NCBI GenBank assembly: GCA_031732755.1
Contig: JAVMKI010000085.1
Location: 1-59,944, forward strand
Reading direction: 5' to 3'
DNA from: Contendibacter sp031732755
GTDB taxonomy: Bacteria > Pseudomonadota > Gammaproteobacteria > Competibacterales > Competibacteraceae
Length of the DNA: 59,944 bases
How positions within the stretch are numbered: the first letter of the stretch is position 1; each line of letters opens with the position of its first letter. Position numbers and translations under genes: made by a program. The notes beneath the pieces were generated by a model. That model ran no database searches and was not told the DNA's origin. It saw nothing but the letters and a program-made list of their open reading frames with translations. This document shows positions 40,786 through 49,819 of the stretch, in pieces.

Positions 40786-41754
40786 ATGCTGAACGTATTG
40801 CGCGCTGTCCTGTTGTTGCTGAGCTTGGCCGTGCTGGCACCGGGTGCTTGGGCGGACGGCCAGCCGGCTAATAAGAAGCTCACCGTGATGCTCGACTGGT
40901 TCGTGAACCCCGATCACGCCGCGTTGATCGTGGCCCAGGAAAAGGGGTTTTTCGTCGCCCAGAATCTGGAAGTCGAATTGCAGACGCCCGCCGACCCCAA
41001 CGATCCGCCCAAGCTGGTCGCCGCCGGCAAGGTGGATGTGGCGGTCACCTATCAGCCACAGTTGCACATCCACGTCAATGCGGGGTTGCCGATCAAGCGC
41101 ATCGGCACCTTGGTGGCCACACCGCTGAATTCGCTGGTTGCGTTGAAGGACGGCCCGGTGAAGACCGTGGCCGACCTCAAGAACCGCAAGGTCGGTTACT
41201 CGGTGGGCGGGTTCGAGGAAGCCCTGCTCAAGACGATGTTGGCCAAGGCTGGGTTGAAAGTGGAAGACGTAACCCTGGTCAACGTCAATTTCTCGCTGTC
41301 CCCGGCCTTGCTGGCGAAACAGGTGGACGCGGTCATCGGCGCGTTTCGCAATTTTGAGCTGAATCAGCTTGATCTGGCCAAAAAACCGGGGCTGGCGTTC
41401 TACCCCGAAGAAGAGGGAGTGCCGCCCTACGACGAACTGGTGTTGGTGGCGAATCGCGACCAACTCAATGATCCCCGGCTGGGGCGGTTCGTGGCCGCGC
41501 TGGAGCAAGCGACGCTGTACCTGCTTAACCATCCCGACGAAGCGTGGAAGGCGTTCGTCGCCAACCACAAGGACTTGGATGACGAGTTGAATCGCCGCGC
41601 CTGGCGCGACACCTTGCCGCGCTTGGCGCGCCGGCCCGCGGCGCTGGATGAGGCCCGCTACAAGCGATTTGCCCAGTTTCTCGCCAAACAGGGTGTGATC
41701 ACCGTGGCGCTGCCGGTGTCCAACTACGCGGTGCAATTGCCGTTGCCGGAGTGA
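40786..41754 (+). CDS. Periplasmic pyrimidine-precursor-binding protein, ThiY-like
   Basis: A 322-residue NMT1/THI5-like binding protein with a signal peptide (residues 1-23, ending GAWA). The segment VMLDWFVNPDHAALIVAQEKGFF (landmarks LDWFVNPDH, AQEKGFF; about residues 34-55) is typical of ThiY, the formylaminopyrimidine or HMP-binding component. AAGKVDVAVTYQPQ follows at about 85. The ATG at 40786 has GGAAG eight bases upstream, better than the ATG at 40771. With the preceding ATPase and permease it forms a ThiXYZ-like importer for thiamine pyrimidine salvage, and ThiD at 20.3-21.2 kb could process the product. Exact ligand not proven. Confidence 0.83.
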   Translation: MLNVLRAVLLLLSLAVLAPGAWADGQPANKKLTVMLDWFVNPDHAALIVAQEKGFFVAQNLEVELQTPADPNDPPKLVAAGKVDVAVTYQPQLHIHVNAGLPIKRIGTLVATPLNSLVALKDGPVKTVADLKNRKVGYSVGGFEEALLKTMLAKAGLKVEDVTLVNVNFSLSPALLAKQVDAVIGAFRNFELNQLDLAKKPGLAFYPEEEGVPPYDELVLVANRDQLNDPRLGRFVAALEQATLYLLNHPDEAWKAFVANHKDLDDELNRRAWRDTLPRLARRPAALDEARYKRFAQFLAKQGVITVALPVSNYAVQLPLPE

Positions 41755-41811
41755 GCGCGCGCTGACGCGCCGGCATCCAAGTACAGGTCACTAGAGCGAC
41801 CAACCACCGAC

Positions 41812-43698
41812 ATGCGTTACCCCGAACCCTTTGATGTCATTGTGATTGGCGGTGGCCACGCCGGCACCGAAGCCTGCATGGCCGCGGCGCGGATGGGTTT
41901 GCGCACCTTGTTGTTGACCCACACCATCGAAACCGTGGGGGCGATGAGTTGCAACCCGGCGATTGGCGGCATTGGCAAGGGCCATCTGGTTAAGGAGGTG
42001 GATGCCCTTGGCGGAATCATGGCGCGGGCCGCCGACCGGGCCGGCATCCAGTTTCGCATCCTCAACAGCCGCAAAGGGCCGGCGGTGCGCGCCACCCGCT
42101 GCCAGGCCGACCGGGCGCTGTACAAGGCGGCGGTGCGGTCGTTGATCGAGAATCAGCCCCACTTGCGGGTATTCCAGCAGGCCGCCGACGATTTGCAGGT
42201 CGAGGGCGACCGGGTGACGGGGGTGGTGACTCAAAGCGGCGTCTGTTTTTCCGCCGGCGCGGTGGTGCTGACCGCAGGTACGTTTCTCGCCGGGCGCATG
42301 CATGTCGGAATGGCCAACTACGAAGGCGGTCGGGCCGGCGATCCCCCGGCGAATGCGCTGGCGGCGCGGTTGCGGGAACTGCCGTTGCGGGTCGGGCGAC
42401 TGAAGACCGGCACGCCGCCGCGCCTGGACGGGCGGAGCATCGACTTTTCCCAACTGACCGAACAGCCTGGCGACGAGCCTTGTCCGGTGTTCTCCTACTT
42501 GGGTTCGGCGGCGGAACATCCCCGCCAGATTCCGTGCTGGGTCACCCACACCAATGAGCGAACTCACGATCTCATTCGTGGCGGTCTGGATCGTTCGCCG
42601 CTGTTCGCCGGAGTCATCCAGGGCGTCGGGCCGCGCTACTGTCCTTCCATCGAGGATAAGATTCACCGCTTCGCCGACAAAGCCTCGCACCAGATTTTTC
42701 TGGAGCCGGAAGGGTTGCAAACCCACGAATTCTATCCCAATGGCATTTCCACCAGCCTGCCGTTCGACGTGCAATATGCGCTGGTGCGTTCGATCCGGGG
42801 GCTGGAAAACGTCCATATTACCCGGCCTGGCTACGCCATCGAATACGATTTCTTCGATCCGCGCGATCTGGACTATTCGCTGCAAACCCGGTCGATTCAG
42901 GGCCTGTTCTTCGCGGGCCAGATCAACGGCACCACCGGCTATGAGGAAGCGGCGGCGCAGGGTTTGCTGGCCGGCCTCAACGCTGGGCGATTCGTCCAGG
43001 GCGAGGAGCCGTGGTGGCCAGGCCGTGGCGAAGCCTATCTCGGCGTGCTGATCGATGACCTCATCACGCGGGGAACGAGCGAACCCTACCGGATGTTCAC
43101 CAGCCGGGCCGAACATCGGTTGCTCCTGCGTGAAGACAACGCCGATCTGCGATTGACCGAAGTCGGCCGCCGAATAGGATTGGTGGACGACGCCCGCTGG
43201 GCGGTGTTCGAGACCAAGCGTGAAGCCATCGAGCGGGAAAGCCAGCGGCTGCGCGAAACCTGGGTGCGCCCGTCGCAACTGAGCGAGGCCGACGCGCAAC
43301 AGGTCTTGCAAGGTCCACTGGCGCGGGAAAGCCGAGCGGTTGAATTGTTGCGCCGGCCCGAGGTGACCTACGCCAGCTTGATGAGCCTATCCGGCGTTGG
43401 TCCTGGCGAGGCGGATCCGCGGGTCGCCGAGCAGGTCGAGATTCAAGCGAAATATGCCGGCTACATCGAACGCCAGCACGAGGACATCGAGCGTCAGCGC
43501 CGCCACGAACAATGGGTACTGCCGCCGGATCTGGATTATGCCGGGGTTCAGGGTTTGTCGCGCGAGGTGCGGGAAAAGCTGATCCGGCATCGCCCCCACA
43601 CGTTGGGCCAGGCGGGCCGCATTCCGGGGGTGACCCCCGCCGCTGTTTCCCTGTTGCTGATCCATCTGAGGCGTCGGCGGGGACGCTCGGCGGAATGA
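41812..43698 (+). CDS. mnmG: tRNA uridine 5-carboxymethylaminomethyl modification enzyme MnmG
   Basis: A 628-residue FAD- and folate-dependent enzyme that, with MnmE, modifies the wobble uridine of several tRNAs. Signatures: dinucleotide motif VIGGGHAGTEACMAAARMG (residues 8-26), CNPAIGGIGKGHLVKE (about 46), ALYKAAVR, and the C-terminal MnmE-binding segment (about 550-628: YAGYIERQHEDIERQRR, landmark only). Length is normal. mnmE and rsmG, common neighbours, are not adjacent. The downstream gene is convergent. Confidence 0.95.
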   Translation: MRYPEPFDVIVIGGGHAGTEACMAAARMGLRTLLLTHTIETVGAMSCNPAIGGIGKGHLVKEVDALGGIMARAADRAGIQFRILNSRKGPAVRATRCQADRALYKAAVRSLIENQPHLRVFQQAADDLQVEGDRVTGVVTQSGVCFSAGAVVLTAGTFLAGRMHVGMANYEGGRAGDPPANALAARLRELPLRVGRLKTGTPPRLDGRSIDFSQLTEQPGDEPCPVFSYLGSAAEHPRQIPCWVTHTNERTHDLIRGGLDRSPLFAGVIQGVGPRYCPSIEDKIHRFADKASHQIFLEPEGLQTHEFYPNGISTSLPFDVQYALVRSIRGLENVHITRPGYAIEYDFFDPRDLDYSLQTRSIQGLFFAGQINGTTGYEEAAAQGLLAGLNAGRFVQGEEPWWPGRGEAYLGVLIDDLITRGTSEPYRMFTSRAEHRLLLREDNADLRLTEVGRRIGLVDDARWAVFETKREAIERESQRLRETWVRPSQLSEADAQQVLQGPLARESRAVELLRRPEVTYASLMSLSGVGPGEADPRVAEQVEIQAKYAGYIERQHEDIERQRRHEQWVLPPDLDYAGVQGLSREVREKLIRHRPHTLGQAGRIPGVTPAAVSLLLIHLRRRRGRSAE

Positions 43699-43788
43699 GG
43701 GCGGTCTAAAGGCGAACGGGTTGATCGCGGCGGTTTTCGGGCAGCGGTTTGGACAGCGGTTCCCGTCCGTTCGCGCAAGGTTTTTGGG

Positions 43789-44499
43789 CTACGGTCGAAT
43801 TTCGACCGGCGTACCGTCGGGGACGGCGCGCCAGATTTCCTCGATCTCGGCATTGGTGACCGCGATGCAGCCCGCCGTCCAGTCCCGTAGCCGGTGCAAG
43901 GGTCCCAGCGCGCCCATGCCGTTGGGAAGACCATGGATCATGATGTTGCCGCCGGCGGATTTTTTTTGTTTGGCGGCGAAGGCGACTTCCTTGGGACCGG
44001 GATAGGAGATGTGCAGGGCGCGATGAAAGGTGCTGTTTTTCTTGCGGGAGTCGATCACATAGCGACCCTCGGGAGTCTTATTGTCGCCCTCGAACTGTTT
44101 GGGACCGTCCGGTTGGCGGCCCAGGGCGATTTCATAGGTCTTGATTGGTTTATTGTTGCGAAACAGCGTTAGCCGATGCGCCTTTTTCTCCACCAGTATC
44201 CGGCTGACGATGCTGTTGGCGGGGGGCAACGGTGTGGGGAGCGGGATTTTGGCGACCGGTGGCGGGGTAGTTTCCAACAGGGCCACCTGGTCGGGGGGAT
44301 TGCCAGGCGGCGGTGGGGTTTCCGCCTGTTCCACCGTTTCCGGCGCCTTGGCCGGCGCGGGTGCCTTTTTGTCCACGGGCTTCCGGTCAGTGACGATTTT
44401 GACGGGTGGTGGCTGTGAATGCCACCGATAGATGGCTATGCCGCCACCGATGGTTGTCGACGCCAGGGCAAGGATTAGGAAGACCGTTCGAAGTTTCAT
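43789..44499 (-). CDS. L,D-transpeptidase (YkuD domain)
   Basis: A 236-residue envelope enzyme. N-terminal signal or anchor segment (about 4-23, FLILALASTTIGGGIAIY), then a Pro/Ala/Lys-rich linker (about 30-95), then a YkuD domain (about 105-235). The catalytic region reads IMIHGLPNG (about 185) and DWTAGCIAVTNAEIEEI (about 208), holding the nucleophile cysteine. It forms 3-3 peptidoglycan cross-links or attaches proteins to the wall. An in-frame ATG at 44514 overlaps the cobQ stop (TGATG), so translation may be coupled to cobQ; 44499 has a better upstream purine stretch. The genes share a strand but no obvious function. Confidence 0.85.
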   Translation of the reverse strand: MKLRTVFLILALASTTIGGGIAIYRWHSQPPPVKIVTDRKPVDKKAPAPAKAPETVEQAETPPPPGNPPDQVALLETTPPPVAKIPLPTPLPPANSIVSRILVEKKAHRLTLFRNNKPIKTYEIALGRQPDGPKQFEGDNKTPEGRYVIDSRKKNSTFHRALHISYPGPKEVAFAAKQKKSAGGNIMIHGLPNGMGALGPLHRLRDWTAGCIAVTNAEIEEIWRAVPDGTPVEIRP

Positions 44500-44513
44500 G
44501 GCCGATTCCGTCA

Positions 44514-45977
44514 TCAATCGCAAAAAACGTACCGTTCCAGCAGGCGCAAATCCAGATGCGCCTCAATGGCGTCCGCCAACCGGTTGATGCCCTCTTCGCG
44601 CAACTGCCGATAATCCGGCGTCTCCCGCACCGCCAGCCCGGCCCAGCGCAACAGTGCGTCGCGCGCCGGCGCGGCGTCGAACAGGCCGTGCAGATAAGTG
44701 CCGAGGATTTGGCCGTCGTCCGATACCGCGCCATCTGGGCGGCCATCGCTCAGGCGAACGGTGGGATGGTTTAACGCGGGTCCCACGCTGACGCCAGCGT
44801 GAATTTCATAGCCGGTCGTCAACGCATCGAACAGCGTCAACCGACCCTCGACCCGACGCAACTGTTTTTCCGGTTCCAACGTGGTCTCGAATGCCAATAC
44901 ACCGAGACCGGGACTGCTGCCCGGTTCGCCTTCCAGACCGTCAGGATCGTGGACCCAGCGCCCCAGCATTTGAAAGCCGCCGCAAATACCGATGACTTTG
45001 CCGCCATAGCGCAGATGGCGGTGAATATCCTGGTCCCAACCCTGTTCGCGCAACCGGTTCAAATCCCCGCGCGTGCTCTTGCTGCCGGGCAGAATGATGA
45101 GATCGGCGGGCGGAATGACCTCACCCGGCCGTACCCAGCGCACCTCGACTTGCGGATGCAGCCGCAAGGGATCGAGGTCGGTGTGGTTGCTGATCCGCGC
45201 CAGCACCGGCACCGCGACCCGCAGTCGCTCGGCATCCTTGGCGATGCCCGGTTCGCGCGGCAAGGCGTCCTCCGCTTCCAGATGCAAGCCTTGCAGGTAG
45301 GGCAGCACGCCCAGCACCGGCTTGCCAGTCTCCTGGGTCAGCCACTCCAGCCCCGGCGTCAACAGGCTCACGTCACCCCGGAAACGGTTGATAATCAGTC
45401 CGGCGACGCGCGCCCGTTCGCTCGGTGTCAGCAAGGCGAGGGTGCCGTACAGATGAGCGAACACGCCGCCACGGTCGATGTCGCCGACCAGCCAGACCGG
45501 GCAATCCACCGCTTCGGCAAACCCCATGTTGGCGATGTCCTTGTCGCGCAGATTGATTTCCGCCGGACTACCCGCGCCTTCCACCAACACCATGTCGTAA
45601 GCCGCGTGCATCCGCGCGTAGGATTCCAGCACCGCCCGCATCGCTACCGGCTTGTAGTCGTGGTAGGTTCGGGCGTCCATGTTGGTCAGCGCCTTGCCGT
45701 GAATGATCACCTGCGCCCCGATATCGGTATTGGGCTTGAGCAGCACCGGGTTCATGTCGGTGCATGGCTCCAAAAAGGCCGCCTGGGCCTGCACCGCCTG
45801 GGCGCGACCGATTTCGCCGCCGTCCACCGTGACCGCGCTGTTGAGGGCCATGTTCTGCGGCTTGAACGGCACGACCCTTACCCCGCGTCGCGCCAGCAAT
45901 CGGCACAGGCCAGCCACCATGACGCTCTTGCCAGCGTCGGAGGTGGTGCCCTGAATCATGAGAGTCTTGGTGTCCAT
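44514..45977 (-). CDS. cobQ: Cobyric acid synthase
   Basis: A 487-residue glutamine amidotransferase that amidates positions b, d, e and g of adenosylcobyrinic a,c-diamide. The ATPase domain starts IQGTTSDAGKSV (residues 8-19) and includes PFKPQNMALNS (about 38) and VEGAGSPAEINL (about 130). The glutaminase domain has LPGSKSTRGDL (about 295), the nucleophile cysteine in GICGGFQMLG (about 333) and the histidine in TYLHGLFD (about 430). Length is normal. It is divergent from cbiB with a 247-base gap that contains a direct repeat. Confidence 0.95.
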   Translation of the reverse strand: MDTKTLMIQGTTSDAGKSVMVAGLCRLLARRGVRVVPFKPQNMALNSAVTVDGGEIGRAQAVQAQAAFLEPCTDMNPVLLKPNTDIGAQVIIHGKALTNMDARTYHDYKPVAMRAVLESYARMHAAYDMVLVEGAGSPAEINLRDKDIANMGFAEAVDCPVWLVGDIDRGGVFAHLYGTLALLTPSERARVAGLIINRFRGDVSLLTPGLEWLTQETGKPVLGVLPYLQGLHLEAEDALPREPGIAKDAERLRVAVPVLARISNHTDLDPLRLHPQVEVRWVRPGEVIPPADLIILPGSKSTRGDLNRLREQGWDQDIHRHLRYGGKVIGICGGFQMLGRWVHDPDGLEGEPGSSPGLGVLAFETTLEPEKQLRRVEGRLTLFDALTTGYEIHAGVSVGPALNHPTVRLSDGRPDGAVSDDGQILGTYLHGLFDAAPARDALLRWAGLAVRETPDYRQLREEGINRLADAIEAHLDLRLLERYVFCD

Positions 45978-46008
45978 AAGACCGAATTTTGACGGAAATC
46001 CTTGGCTG

Positions 46009-46151
46009 TTGGCTACACTGGCGCCACCTTGGTTTTGCCGGGCGGAAACACGGATTGAATGATTGAATTTTGCGAACCATCAGCAGGTTGGCGATTAAAG
46101 CGATGAATTTCACTGAACCCGCCGGTTTTTGGCTACACTAGCGCCACCTTG
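46009..46151 (+). repeat. Pair of 23-base direct repeats between cobQ and cbiB
   Basis: TTGGCTACACTNGCGCCACCTTG occurs as 46009-46031 and 46129-46151 with a single mismatch, 120 bases apart. (It is given here as two landmarks: TTGGCTACACT and GCGCCACCTTG.) Similarity extends weakly to about 30 bases upstream of each. Both copies contain TACACT, resembling a -10 box, with TTGACG (45989-45994) or TTCACT (46109-46114) 19 bases upstream. They could be duplicated promoters or regulator sites. No cobalamin riboswitch motif is present. Confidence 0.6.
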
Positions 46152-46224
46152 AGTTTCCCAACATCCCGATGCGATCACGCCACTGTCCTTATCCCCGTTT
46201 CCTCCCCGGTAAGCAGGAAATTTC

Positions 46225-47148
46225 ATGCTGACTGCGTTGTTATGCCTCGGCGCGGTTTTACTTGACCGCTGGCGGGGCGAGCCGCGCCACTGGCATCCGC
46301 TGGTGGGGTTCGGTTGGCTGGCCCGCCGCGTGGAAGCACTGGGTTACGGCCCGCCCGAATGGAGCGCCGAAGCACGGCGAACGTGTGGCATTGGCGCGGT
46401 CATCGTGCTGCTGGTTCCCTTTGTCGTTACCGCATGGCTATTGGGCGCGATTCCGCTGCTCGGACTGGTGGTGGCGCTGGGACTGCTCTATCTCGCCATC
46501 GGCGCGCGCAGTCTGGCGGAACACGCCGAGGCAGTGGCGCGGGCGCTGCAAGCGGGCGATTTGCCGCTGGCGCGCGAACGAGTGGGCCGGATCGTCAGCC
46601 GCGACACGACCGATTTGGACGAGGAGCAGATCAGCCGGGCCACGGTGGAATCGGTGCTGGAAAATGGTTGCGATGCGATTTTCGGCGCGCTGTTCTGGTT
46701 CGTGCTGGCGGGCGCGGCGGGCGCGGTGTTGTACCGGCTGGCCAATACCCTGGATGCGATGTGGGGCTATCGCACGCCGCGCTATCAGGATTTCGGCTGG
46801 GCGGCGGCGCGGCTGGACGATCTGTTGAACTGGTTGCCGGCGCGGCTGACCGCGTTGAGTTATGCGGCGGTGGGAACGAAACCGGCCCTGGCCTGGCGCT
46901 GCTGGCGGGAACAGGCACCGAATTGGAAAAGCCCCAACGCCGGTCCGGTGATGGCGGCGGGCGCCGGCGCGCTGGGTCTGGCGCTGGGCGGGCCGGCCCG
47001 TTATCACGGCGAGTGGCAATCGCGCCCGGCGCTGGGCGAGGGGTTGGCCCCGCGCGCCGAGGATATCGGCCGGGCGCTGGCGCTGGTGCGGCGAGCGTTA
47101 TGGCTGTGGCTGGGCGTGATCGCCCTGGGAGGGTTGGTTCTTGCTTGA
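46225..47148 (+). CDS. cbiB: Adenosylcobinamide-phosphate synthase
   Basis: A 307-residue integral membrane protein that joins aminopropanol phosphate (or the amino acid analogue) to adenosylcobyric acid. Landmarks: DRWRGEPRHWHPLVGFGWLARR (about residues 14-35, given as GEPRHWHPLVGFG), IVSRDTTDLDEEQISRATVES (about 133), ENGCDAIFGALFW (about 155) and MWGYRTPRYQDFGWAAARLDD (about 185). Several hydrophobic segments are visible. It starts a plus-strand unit with cobD and cobA. The next start codon lies inside its 3' end. The aerobic-pathway name is CobD; cbiB is used here because CobD denotes the decarboxylase in this scheme. Confidence 0.94.
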   Translation: MLTALLCLGAVLLDRWRGEPRHWHPLVGFGWLARRVEALGYGPPEWSAEARRTCGIGAVIVLLVPFVVTAWLLGAIPLLGLVVALGLLYLAIGARSLAEHAEAVARALQAGDLPLARERVGRIVSRDTTDLDEEQISRATVESVLENGCDAIFGALFWFVLAGAAGAVLYRLANTLDAMWGYRTPRYQDFGWAAARLDDLLNWLPARLTALSYAAVGTKPALAWRCWREQAPNWKSPNAGPVMAAGAGALGLALGGPARYHGEWQSRPALGEGLAPRAEDIGRALALVRRALWLWLGVIALGGLVLA

Positions 47149-48136
47149 GCATGGTGGCGGCTTGCGGGTAGTGGCCGAGCGTTACGGCATTCCGCTGGGC
47201 GACTGGCTGGATTTGTCCACCGGCATCAATCCCCAGGGCTGGCCGGTTCCGCCGATCCCGGCGGCGGTCTGGCAGCGTCTGCCAGAAGTGCATGACAGTC
47301 TGGAAGCCGCGGCGGCGACCTATTACGGCACGGAGTCGTTGCTCCCGGTGGCGGGTTCGCAGGCGGCGATTCAGGCGTTGCCGCAACTGCGCGCGCCGGG
47401 CCGGGTCGGCGTCTTGAGTCCCAGCTACGCCGAACACGCTCATGCCTGGCGGCGGGTCGGGCATCAGGTGGAATTATTGCCCGCCGACAGTCTGGACGCC
47501 GCGATAACGCGGTTGGACGCGCTGGTGCTGGTTCATCCCAATAATCCCACCGGCGTTCGCTTCCCGCTGGCATTGCTGCTGGACTGGCGCGCGCGGTTGG
47601 CGGTGCGCGGTGGCTGGTTGGTGGTGGACGAGGCGTTCATGGACGCCACGCCAGAGGGAAGTATGGCGCATCACGTTGGTCTGCCGGGGTTGATCGTATT
47701 GCGTTCGCTGGGCAAGTTCTTTGGCTTGGCCGGCGCGCGGGTCGGATTCGTGCTGGCGGAGCCGGCGGTGCTGGAAGGACTGCGGGAGCATTTGGGGCCG
47801 TGGACGGTCACCGGTCCCAGTCGCTGGGTGGCGGCGCGGGCCTTGAGCGACCACGCCTGGCAGGTGACGGCGCGCCATGCCCTCGACCGCGCCAGGAGCC
47901 GACTGGCGGACCTGCTCAAGCGGCAACGACTGCCGGTGGCCGGCGGCACGGAGCTGTTTCAATGGGCACCGATCCCGGACGCGGCATTCTGGCGGGACGC
48001 GCTGGCGCGGCGCGGCATTCTGGTCCGGCACTTTACCGACCCGCCAGCGTTGCGGTTCGGCCTGCCTGGCGGAGAATCGGCATGGCGACGGCTGGAGCTG
48101 GCGCTGGCTGGCGTGCGGGCCGAACGGCTGCGATGA
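47141..48136 (+). CDS. cobD: L-threonine-O-3-phosphate decarboxylase
   Basis: A 331-residue PLP aminotransferase-fold enzyme that decarboxylates L-threonine phosphate to aminopropanol phosphate, the linker of the B12 lower ligand. The N-terminus HGGGLRVVAERYGIP and DLSTGINPQGWP is diagnostic; SLGKFFGLAGARVGF (about residue 190) holds the PLP lysine. The start is a TTG at 47141 with GGAGGG about eight bases upstream, overlapping the cbiB stop by eight bases. Length is normal. Its product is the substrate of CbiB, matching the gene order. Confidence 0.9.
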   Translation: MLEHGGGLRVVAERYGIPLGDWLDLSTGINPQGWPVPPIPAAVWQRLPEVHDSLEAAAATYYGTESLLPVAGSQAAIQALPQLRAPGRVGVLSPSYAEHAHAWRRVGHQVELLPADSLDAAITRLDALVLVHPNNPTGVRFPLALLLDWRARLAVRGGWLVVDEAFMDATPEGSMAHHVGLPGLIVLRSLGKFFGLAGARVGFVLAEPAVLEGLREHLGPWTVTGPSRWVAARALSDHAWQVTARHALDRARSRLADLLKRQRLPVAGGTELFQWAPIPDAAFWRDALARRGILVRHFTDPPALRFGLPGGESAWRRLELALAGVRAERLR

Positions 48137-48188
48137 GGCCGCCTTGCTCGTCCATTCCAACCCAAGTTTTTGACGACATGAATTGAAG

Positions 48189-48980
48189 ATGATGGCCAAT
48201 TCTGATTTCGAACGGGCGCGACCTTCGGTCGGTGAGGTGTATCTGGTGGGAGCCGGTCCCGGCGATCCTGAATTGCTGACGCTGAAGGCGCTCCGATTGA
48301 TGCGGCAGGCTGACGTGGCGGTGTACGACCGGCTGGTTGGCGCGACCATCCTGGACTTGTTGGAGCCGCGCGTCGAACGCATCTTCGTCGGCAAGGAGCC
48401 GGAGCATCACACCCTGCCCCAGGACGACATCAACCGGCTACTGGTGAAACTGGCCCTGCAAGGGAAACGGGTGTTGCGGCTCAAGGGCGGCGACCCGTTC
48501 ATTTTCGGGCGCGGCGGTGAGGAACTCGAAACGCTGATGGCGGCGGGCGTTCCGTTCCAAGTCGTGCCTGGCGTGACCGCCGCCGCTGGCTGCGCGGCCT
48601 ACGCCGGCATTCCGTTGACCCATCGCGATTATGCGCAGGCCTGTGTATTCGTCACCGGCCATCTCAAGGACGGCGAACTGGACCTGAATTGGCCGATGCT
48701 GGCGCAGCCGCGTCAGACCGTGGTGTTCTACATGGGGTTGAAGAGCGTCCGCCACATTTGTGAGCAATTGCGCGCGCACGGTTTGGCCGATGCGATGCCG
48801 GTCGCGCTGGTGGAACAGGGCACCACCCCTCGGCAGCGAGTGTATTGCGCGACCTTGGCCACGCTCCCGCATATCATGGCGGGCGCCGGTGTCCGCTCAC
48901 CGGCGCTGTTGATCGTCGGCGAGGTGGCGAAGCTGCGCCCGCAACTGACTTGGTTTCAGCCCGCCACCACCCAAACGTAG
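48189..48980 (+). CDS. cobA: Uroporphyrinogen-III C-methyltransferase
   Basis: A 263-residue stand-alone SUMT that methylates uroporphyrinogen III at C-2 and C-7 to give precorrin-2, the branch point for B12 and siroheme. Signatures: YLVGAGPGDPELLTLKAL (residue 19), YDRLVG, RLKGGDPFIFGRGGEE (about 99) and VPGVTAAAGCAAYAGIPLTHRDYA (about 118, landmarks PGVTAAAG and PLTHRD). There is no CysG dehydrogenase/ferrochelatase domain. ATGs at 48189 and 48192 are equivalent candidates. Last gene of cbiB-cobD-cobA, 52 bases after cobD. Confidence 0.93.
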   Translation: MMANSDFERARPSVGEVYLVGAGPGDPELLTLKALRLMRQADVAVYDRLVGATILDLLEPRVERIFVGKEPEHHTLPQDDINRLLVKLALQGKRVLRLKGGDPFIFGRGGEELETLMAAGVPFQVVPGVTAAAGCAAYAGIPLTHRDYAQACVFVTGHLKDGELDLNWPMLAQPRQTVVFYMGLKSVRHICEQLRAHGLADAMPVALVEQGTTPRQRVYCATLATLPHIMAGAGVRSPALLIVGEVAKLRPQLTWFQPATTQT

Positions 48981-49026
48981 CGGGAGAGCACGAGATAGCG
49001 CCGCGATCCGTCCAGCCAGCGCCTTG

Positions 49027-49641
49027 TTACTGGTCCCGGAAGGAAGCTTTCGGTGTTGGGGTGATACGGGCCGGGGCCGGAGCGGGTGGGGAGGGGAACA
49101 AGGGTCTGGCCGGCGGCTCTGGACGCGGCGGCGGGAGAGGCGTGGGCTGGCGGCACGCCGGCCACGGCTCGCACGGCCACGGGCGCGGCGGATACGGTTT
49201 GGGCGGATAGAGTGGATAGGGCCGGGGATAGGGATAGGGATAAAACAGTGGGTCGTCGAGGGTGGTGTTATCGCTCTCGTCTTGATCCTGTTGTAATTGC
49301 TGATTTAGCAGATCGTTCTGTAGTTGCCGATTCGCCAGTTCCAGGTTGCGAAGCGCCTGCTCCTGCCGCGCCCGTTCCGTTGCCTGCCGCTCGCGGGCCA
49401 TCTGTTCGGACAGCGCGTTGAGGCGGGCGACCTCGGCGGCCGAGTCGGTGGCGGTGGGCGTGGGGGGCGGTGGTGGGGTAATATCCAACGTTTGCACGGC
49501 GGTCGCGTCGTCCGGTTTTTTCTGGCCGTAGTGGACTTGGCCATTGGCATCGGTCCATTTGTACACCTGAGCTTGGGCGGGGTCGGCGCTGGCGAGGAAC
49601 AGCAGGACGATCATCGCAAAGGGTAGCCGCAAGGGGGGCAT
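49027..49641 (-). CDS. Exported DUF4124-domain protein
   Basis: A 204-residue secreted protein. Signal peptide (about 1-24, ending AQA), then the DUF4124 motif VYKWTDANGQVHYGQKKP (residues 25-42), a Pro/Thr linker, a Gln/Asn/Glu-rich coiled-coil stretch (about 70-130) and a Pro/Tyr/Arg-rich tail from about 140. DUF4124 proteins are widespread in proteobacterial envelopes with unclear roles. The start at 49641 has GAGGAG about eight bases upstream; the frame extends to 49752 without conservation. Single gene, divergent from uppP. Confidence 0.82.
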   Translation of the reverse strand: MPPLRLPFAMIVLLFLASADPAQAQVYKWTDANGQVHYGQKKPDDATAVQTLDITPPPPPTPTATDSAAEVARLNALSEQMARERQATERARQEQALRNLELANRQLQNDLLNQQLQQDQDESDNTTLDDPLFYPYPYPRPYPLYPPKPYPPRPWPCEPWPACRQPTPLPPPRPEPPARPLFPSPPAPAPARITPTPKASFRDQ

Positions 49642-49819
49642 GGTCGGCTCCTCGGGGGGAATCTGAATGGATTCGAACGTTAAAACTCTATGGAGTTCAA
49701 CCGGTTGATTGGGATGGCCAAATAACGAACCGATGGTGTCCAGCCGCGGCATGGTGAGTCCAGGCCATGGCCGCTAGAATGCCTCCCCTTATTCCGACCG
49801 CAATTACGAAGGAGTACCT

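Noticed and set aside
45978..46224. Cobalamin riboswitch between cobQ and cbiB
   Set aside because: The conserved aptamer segments were not found. The GCGCCACCTT repeat only superficially resembles part of it.
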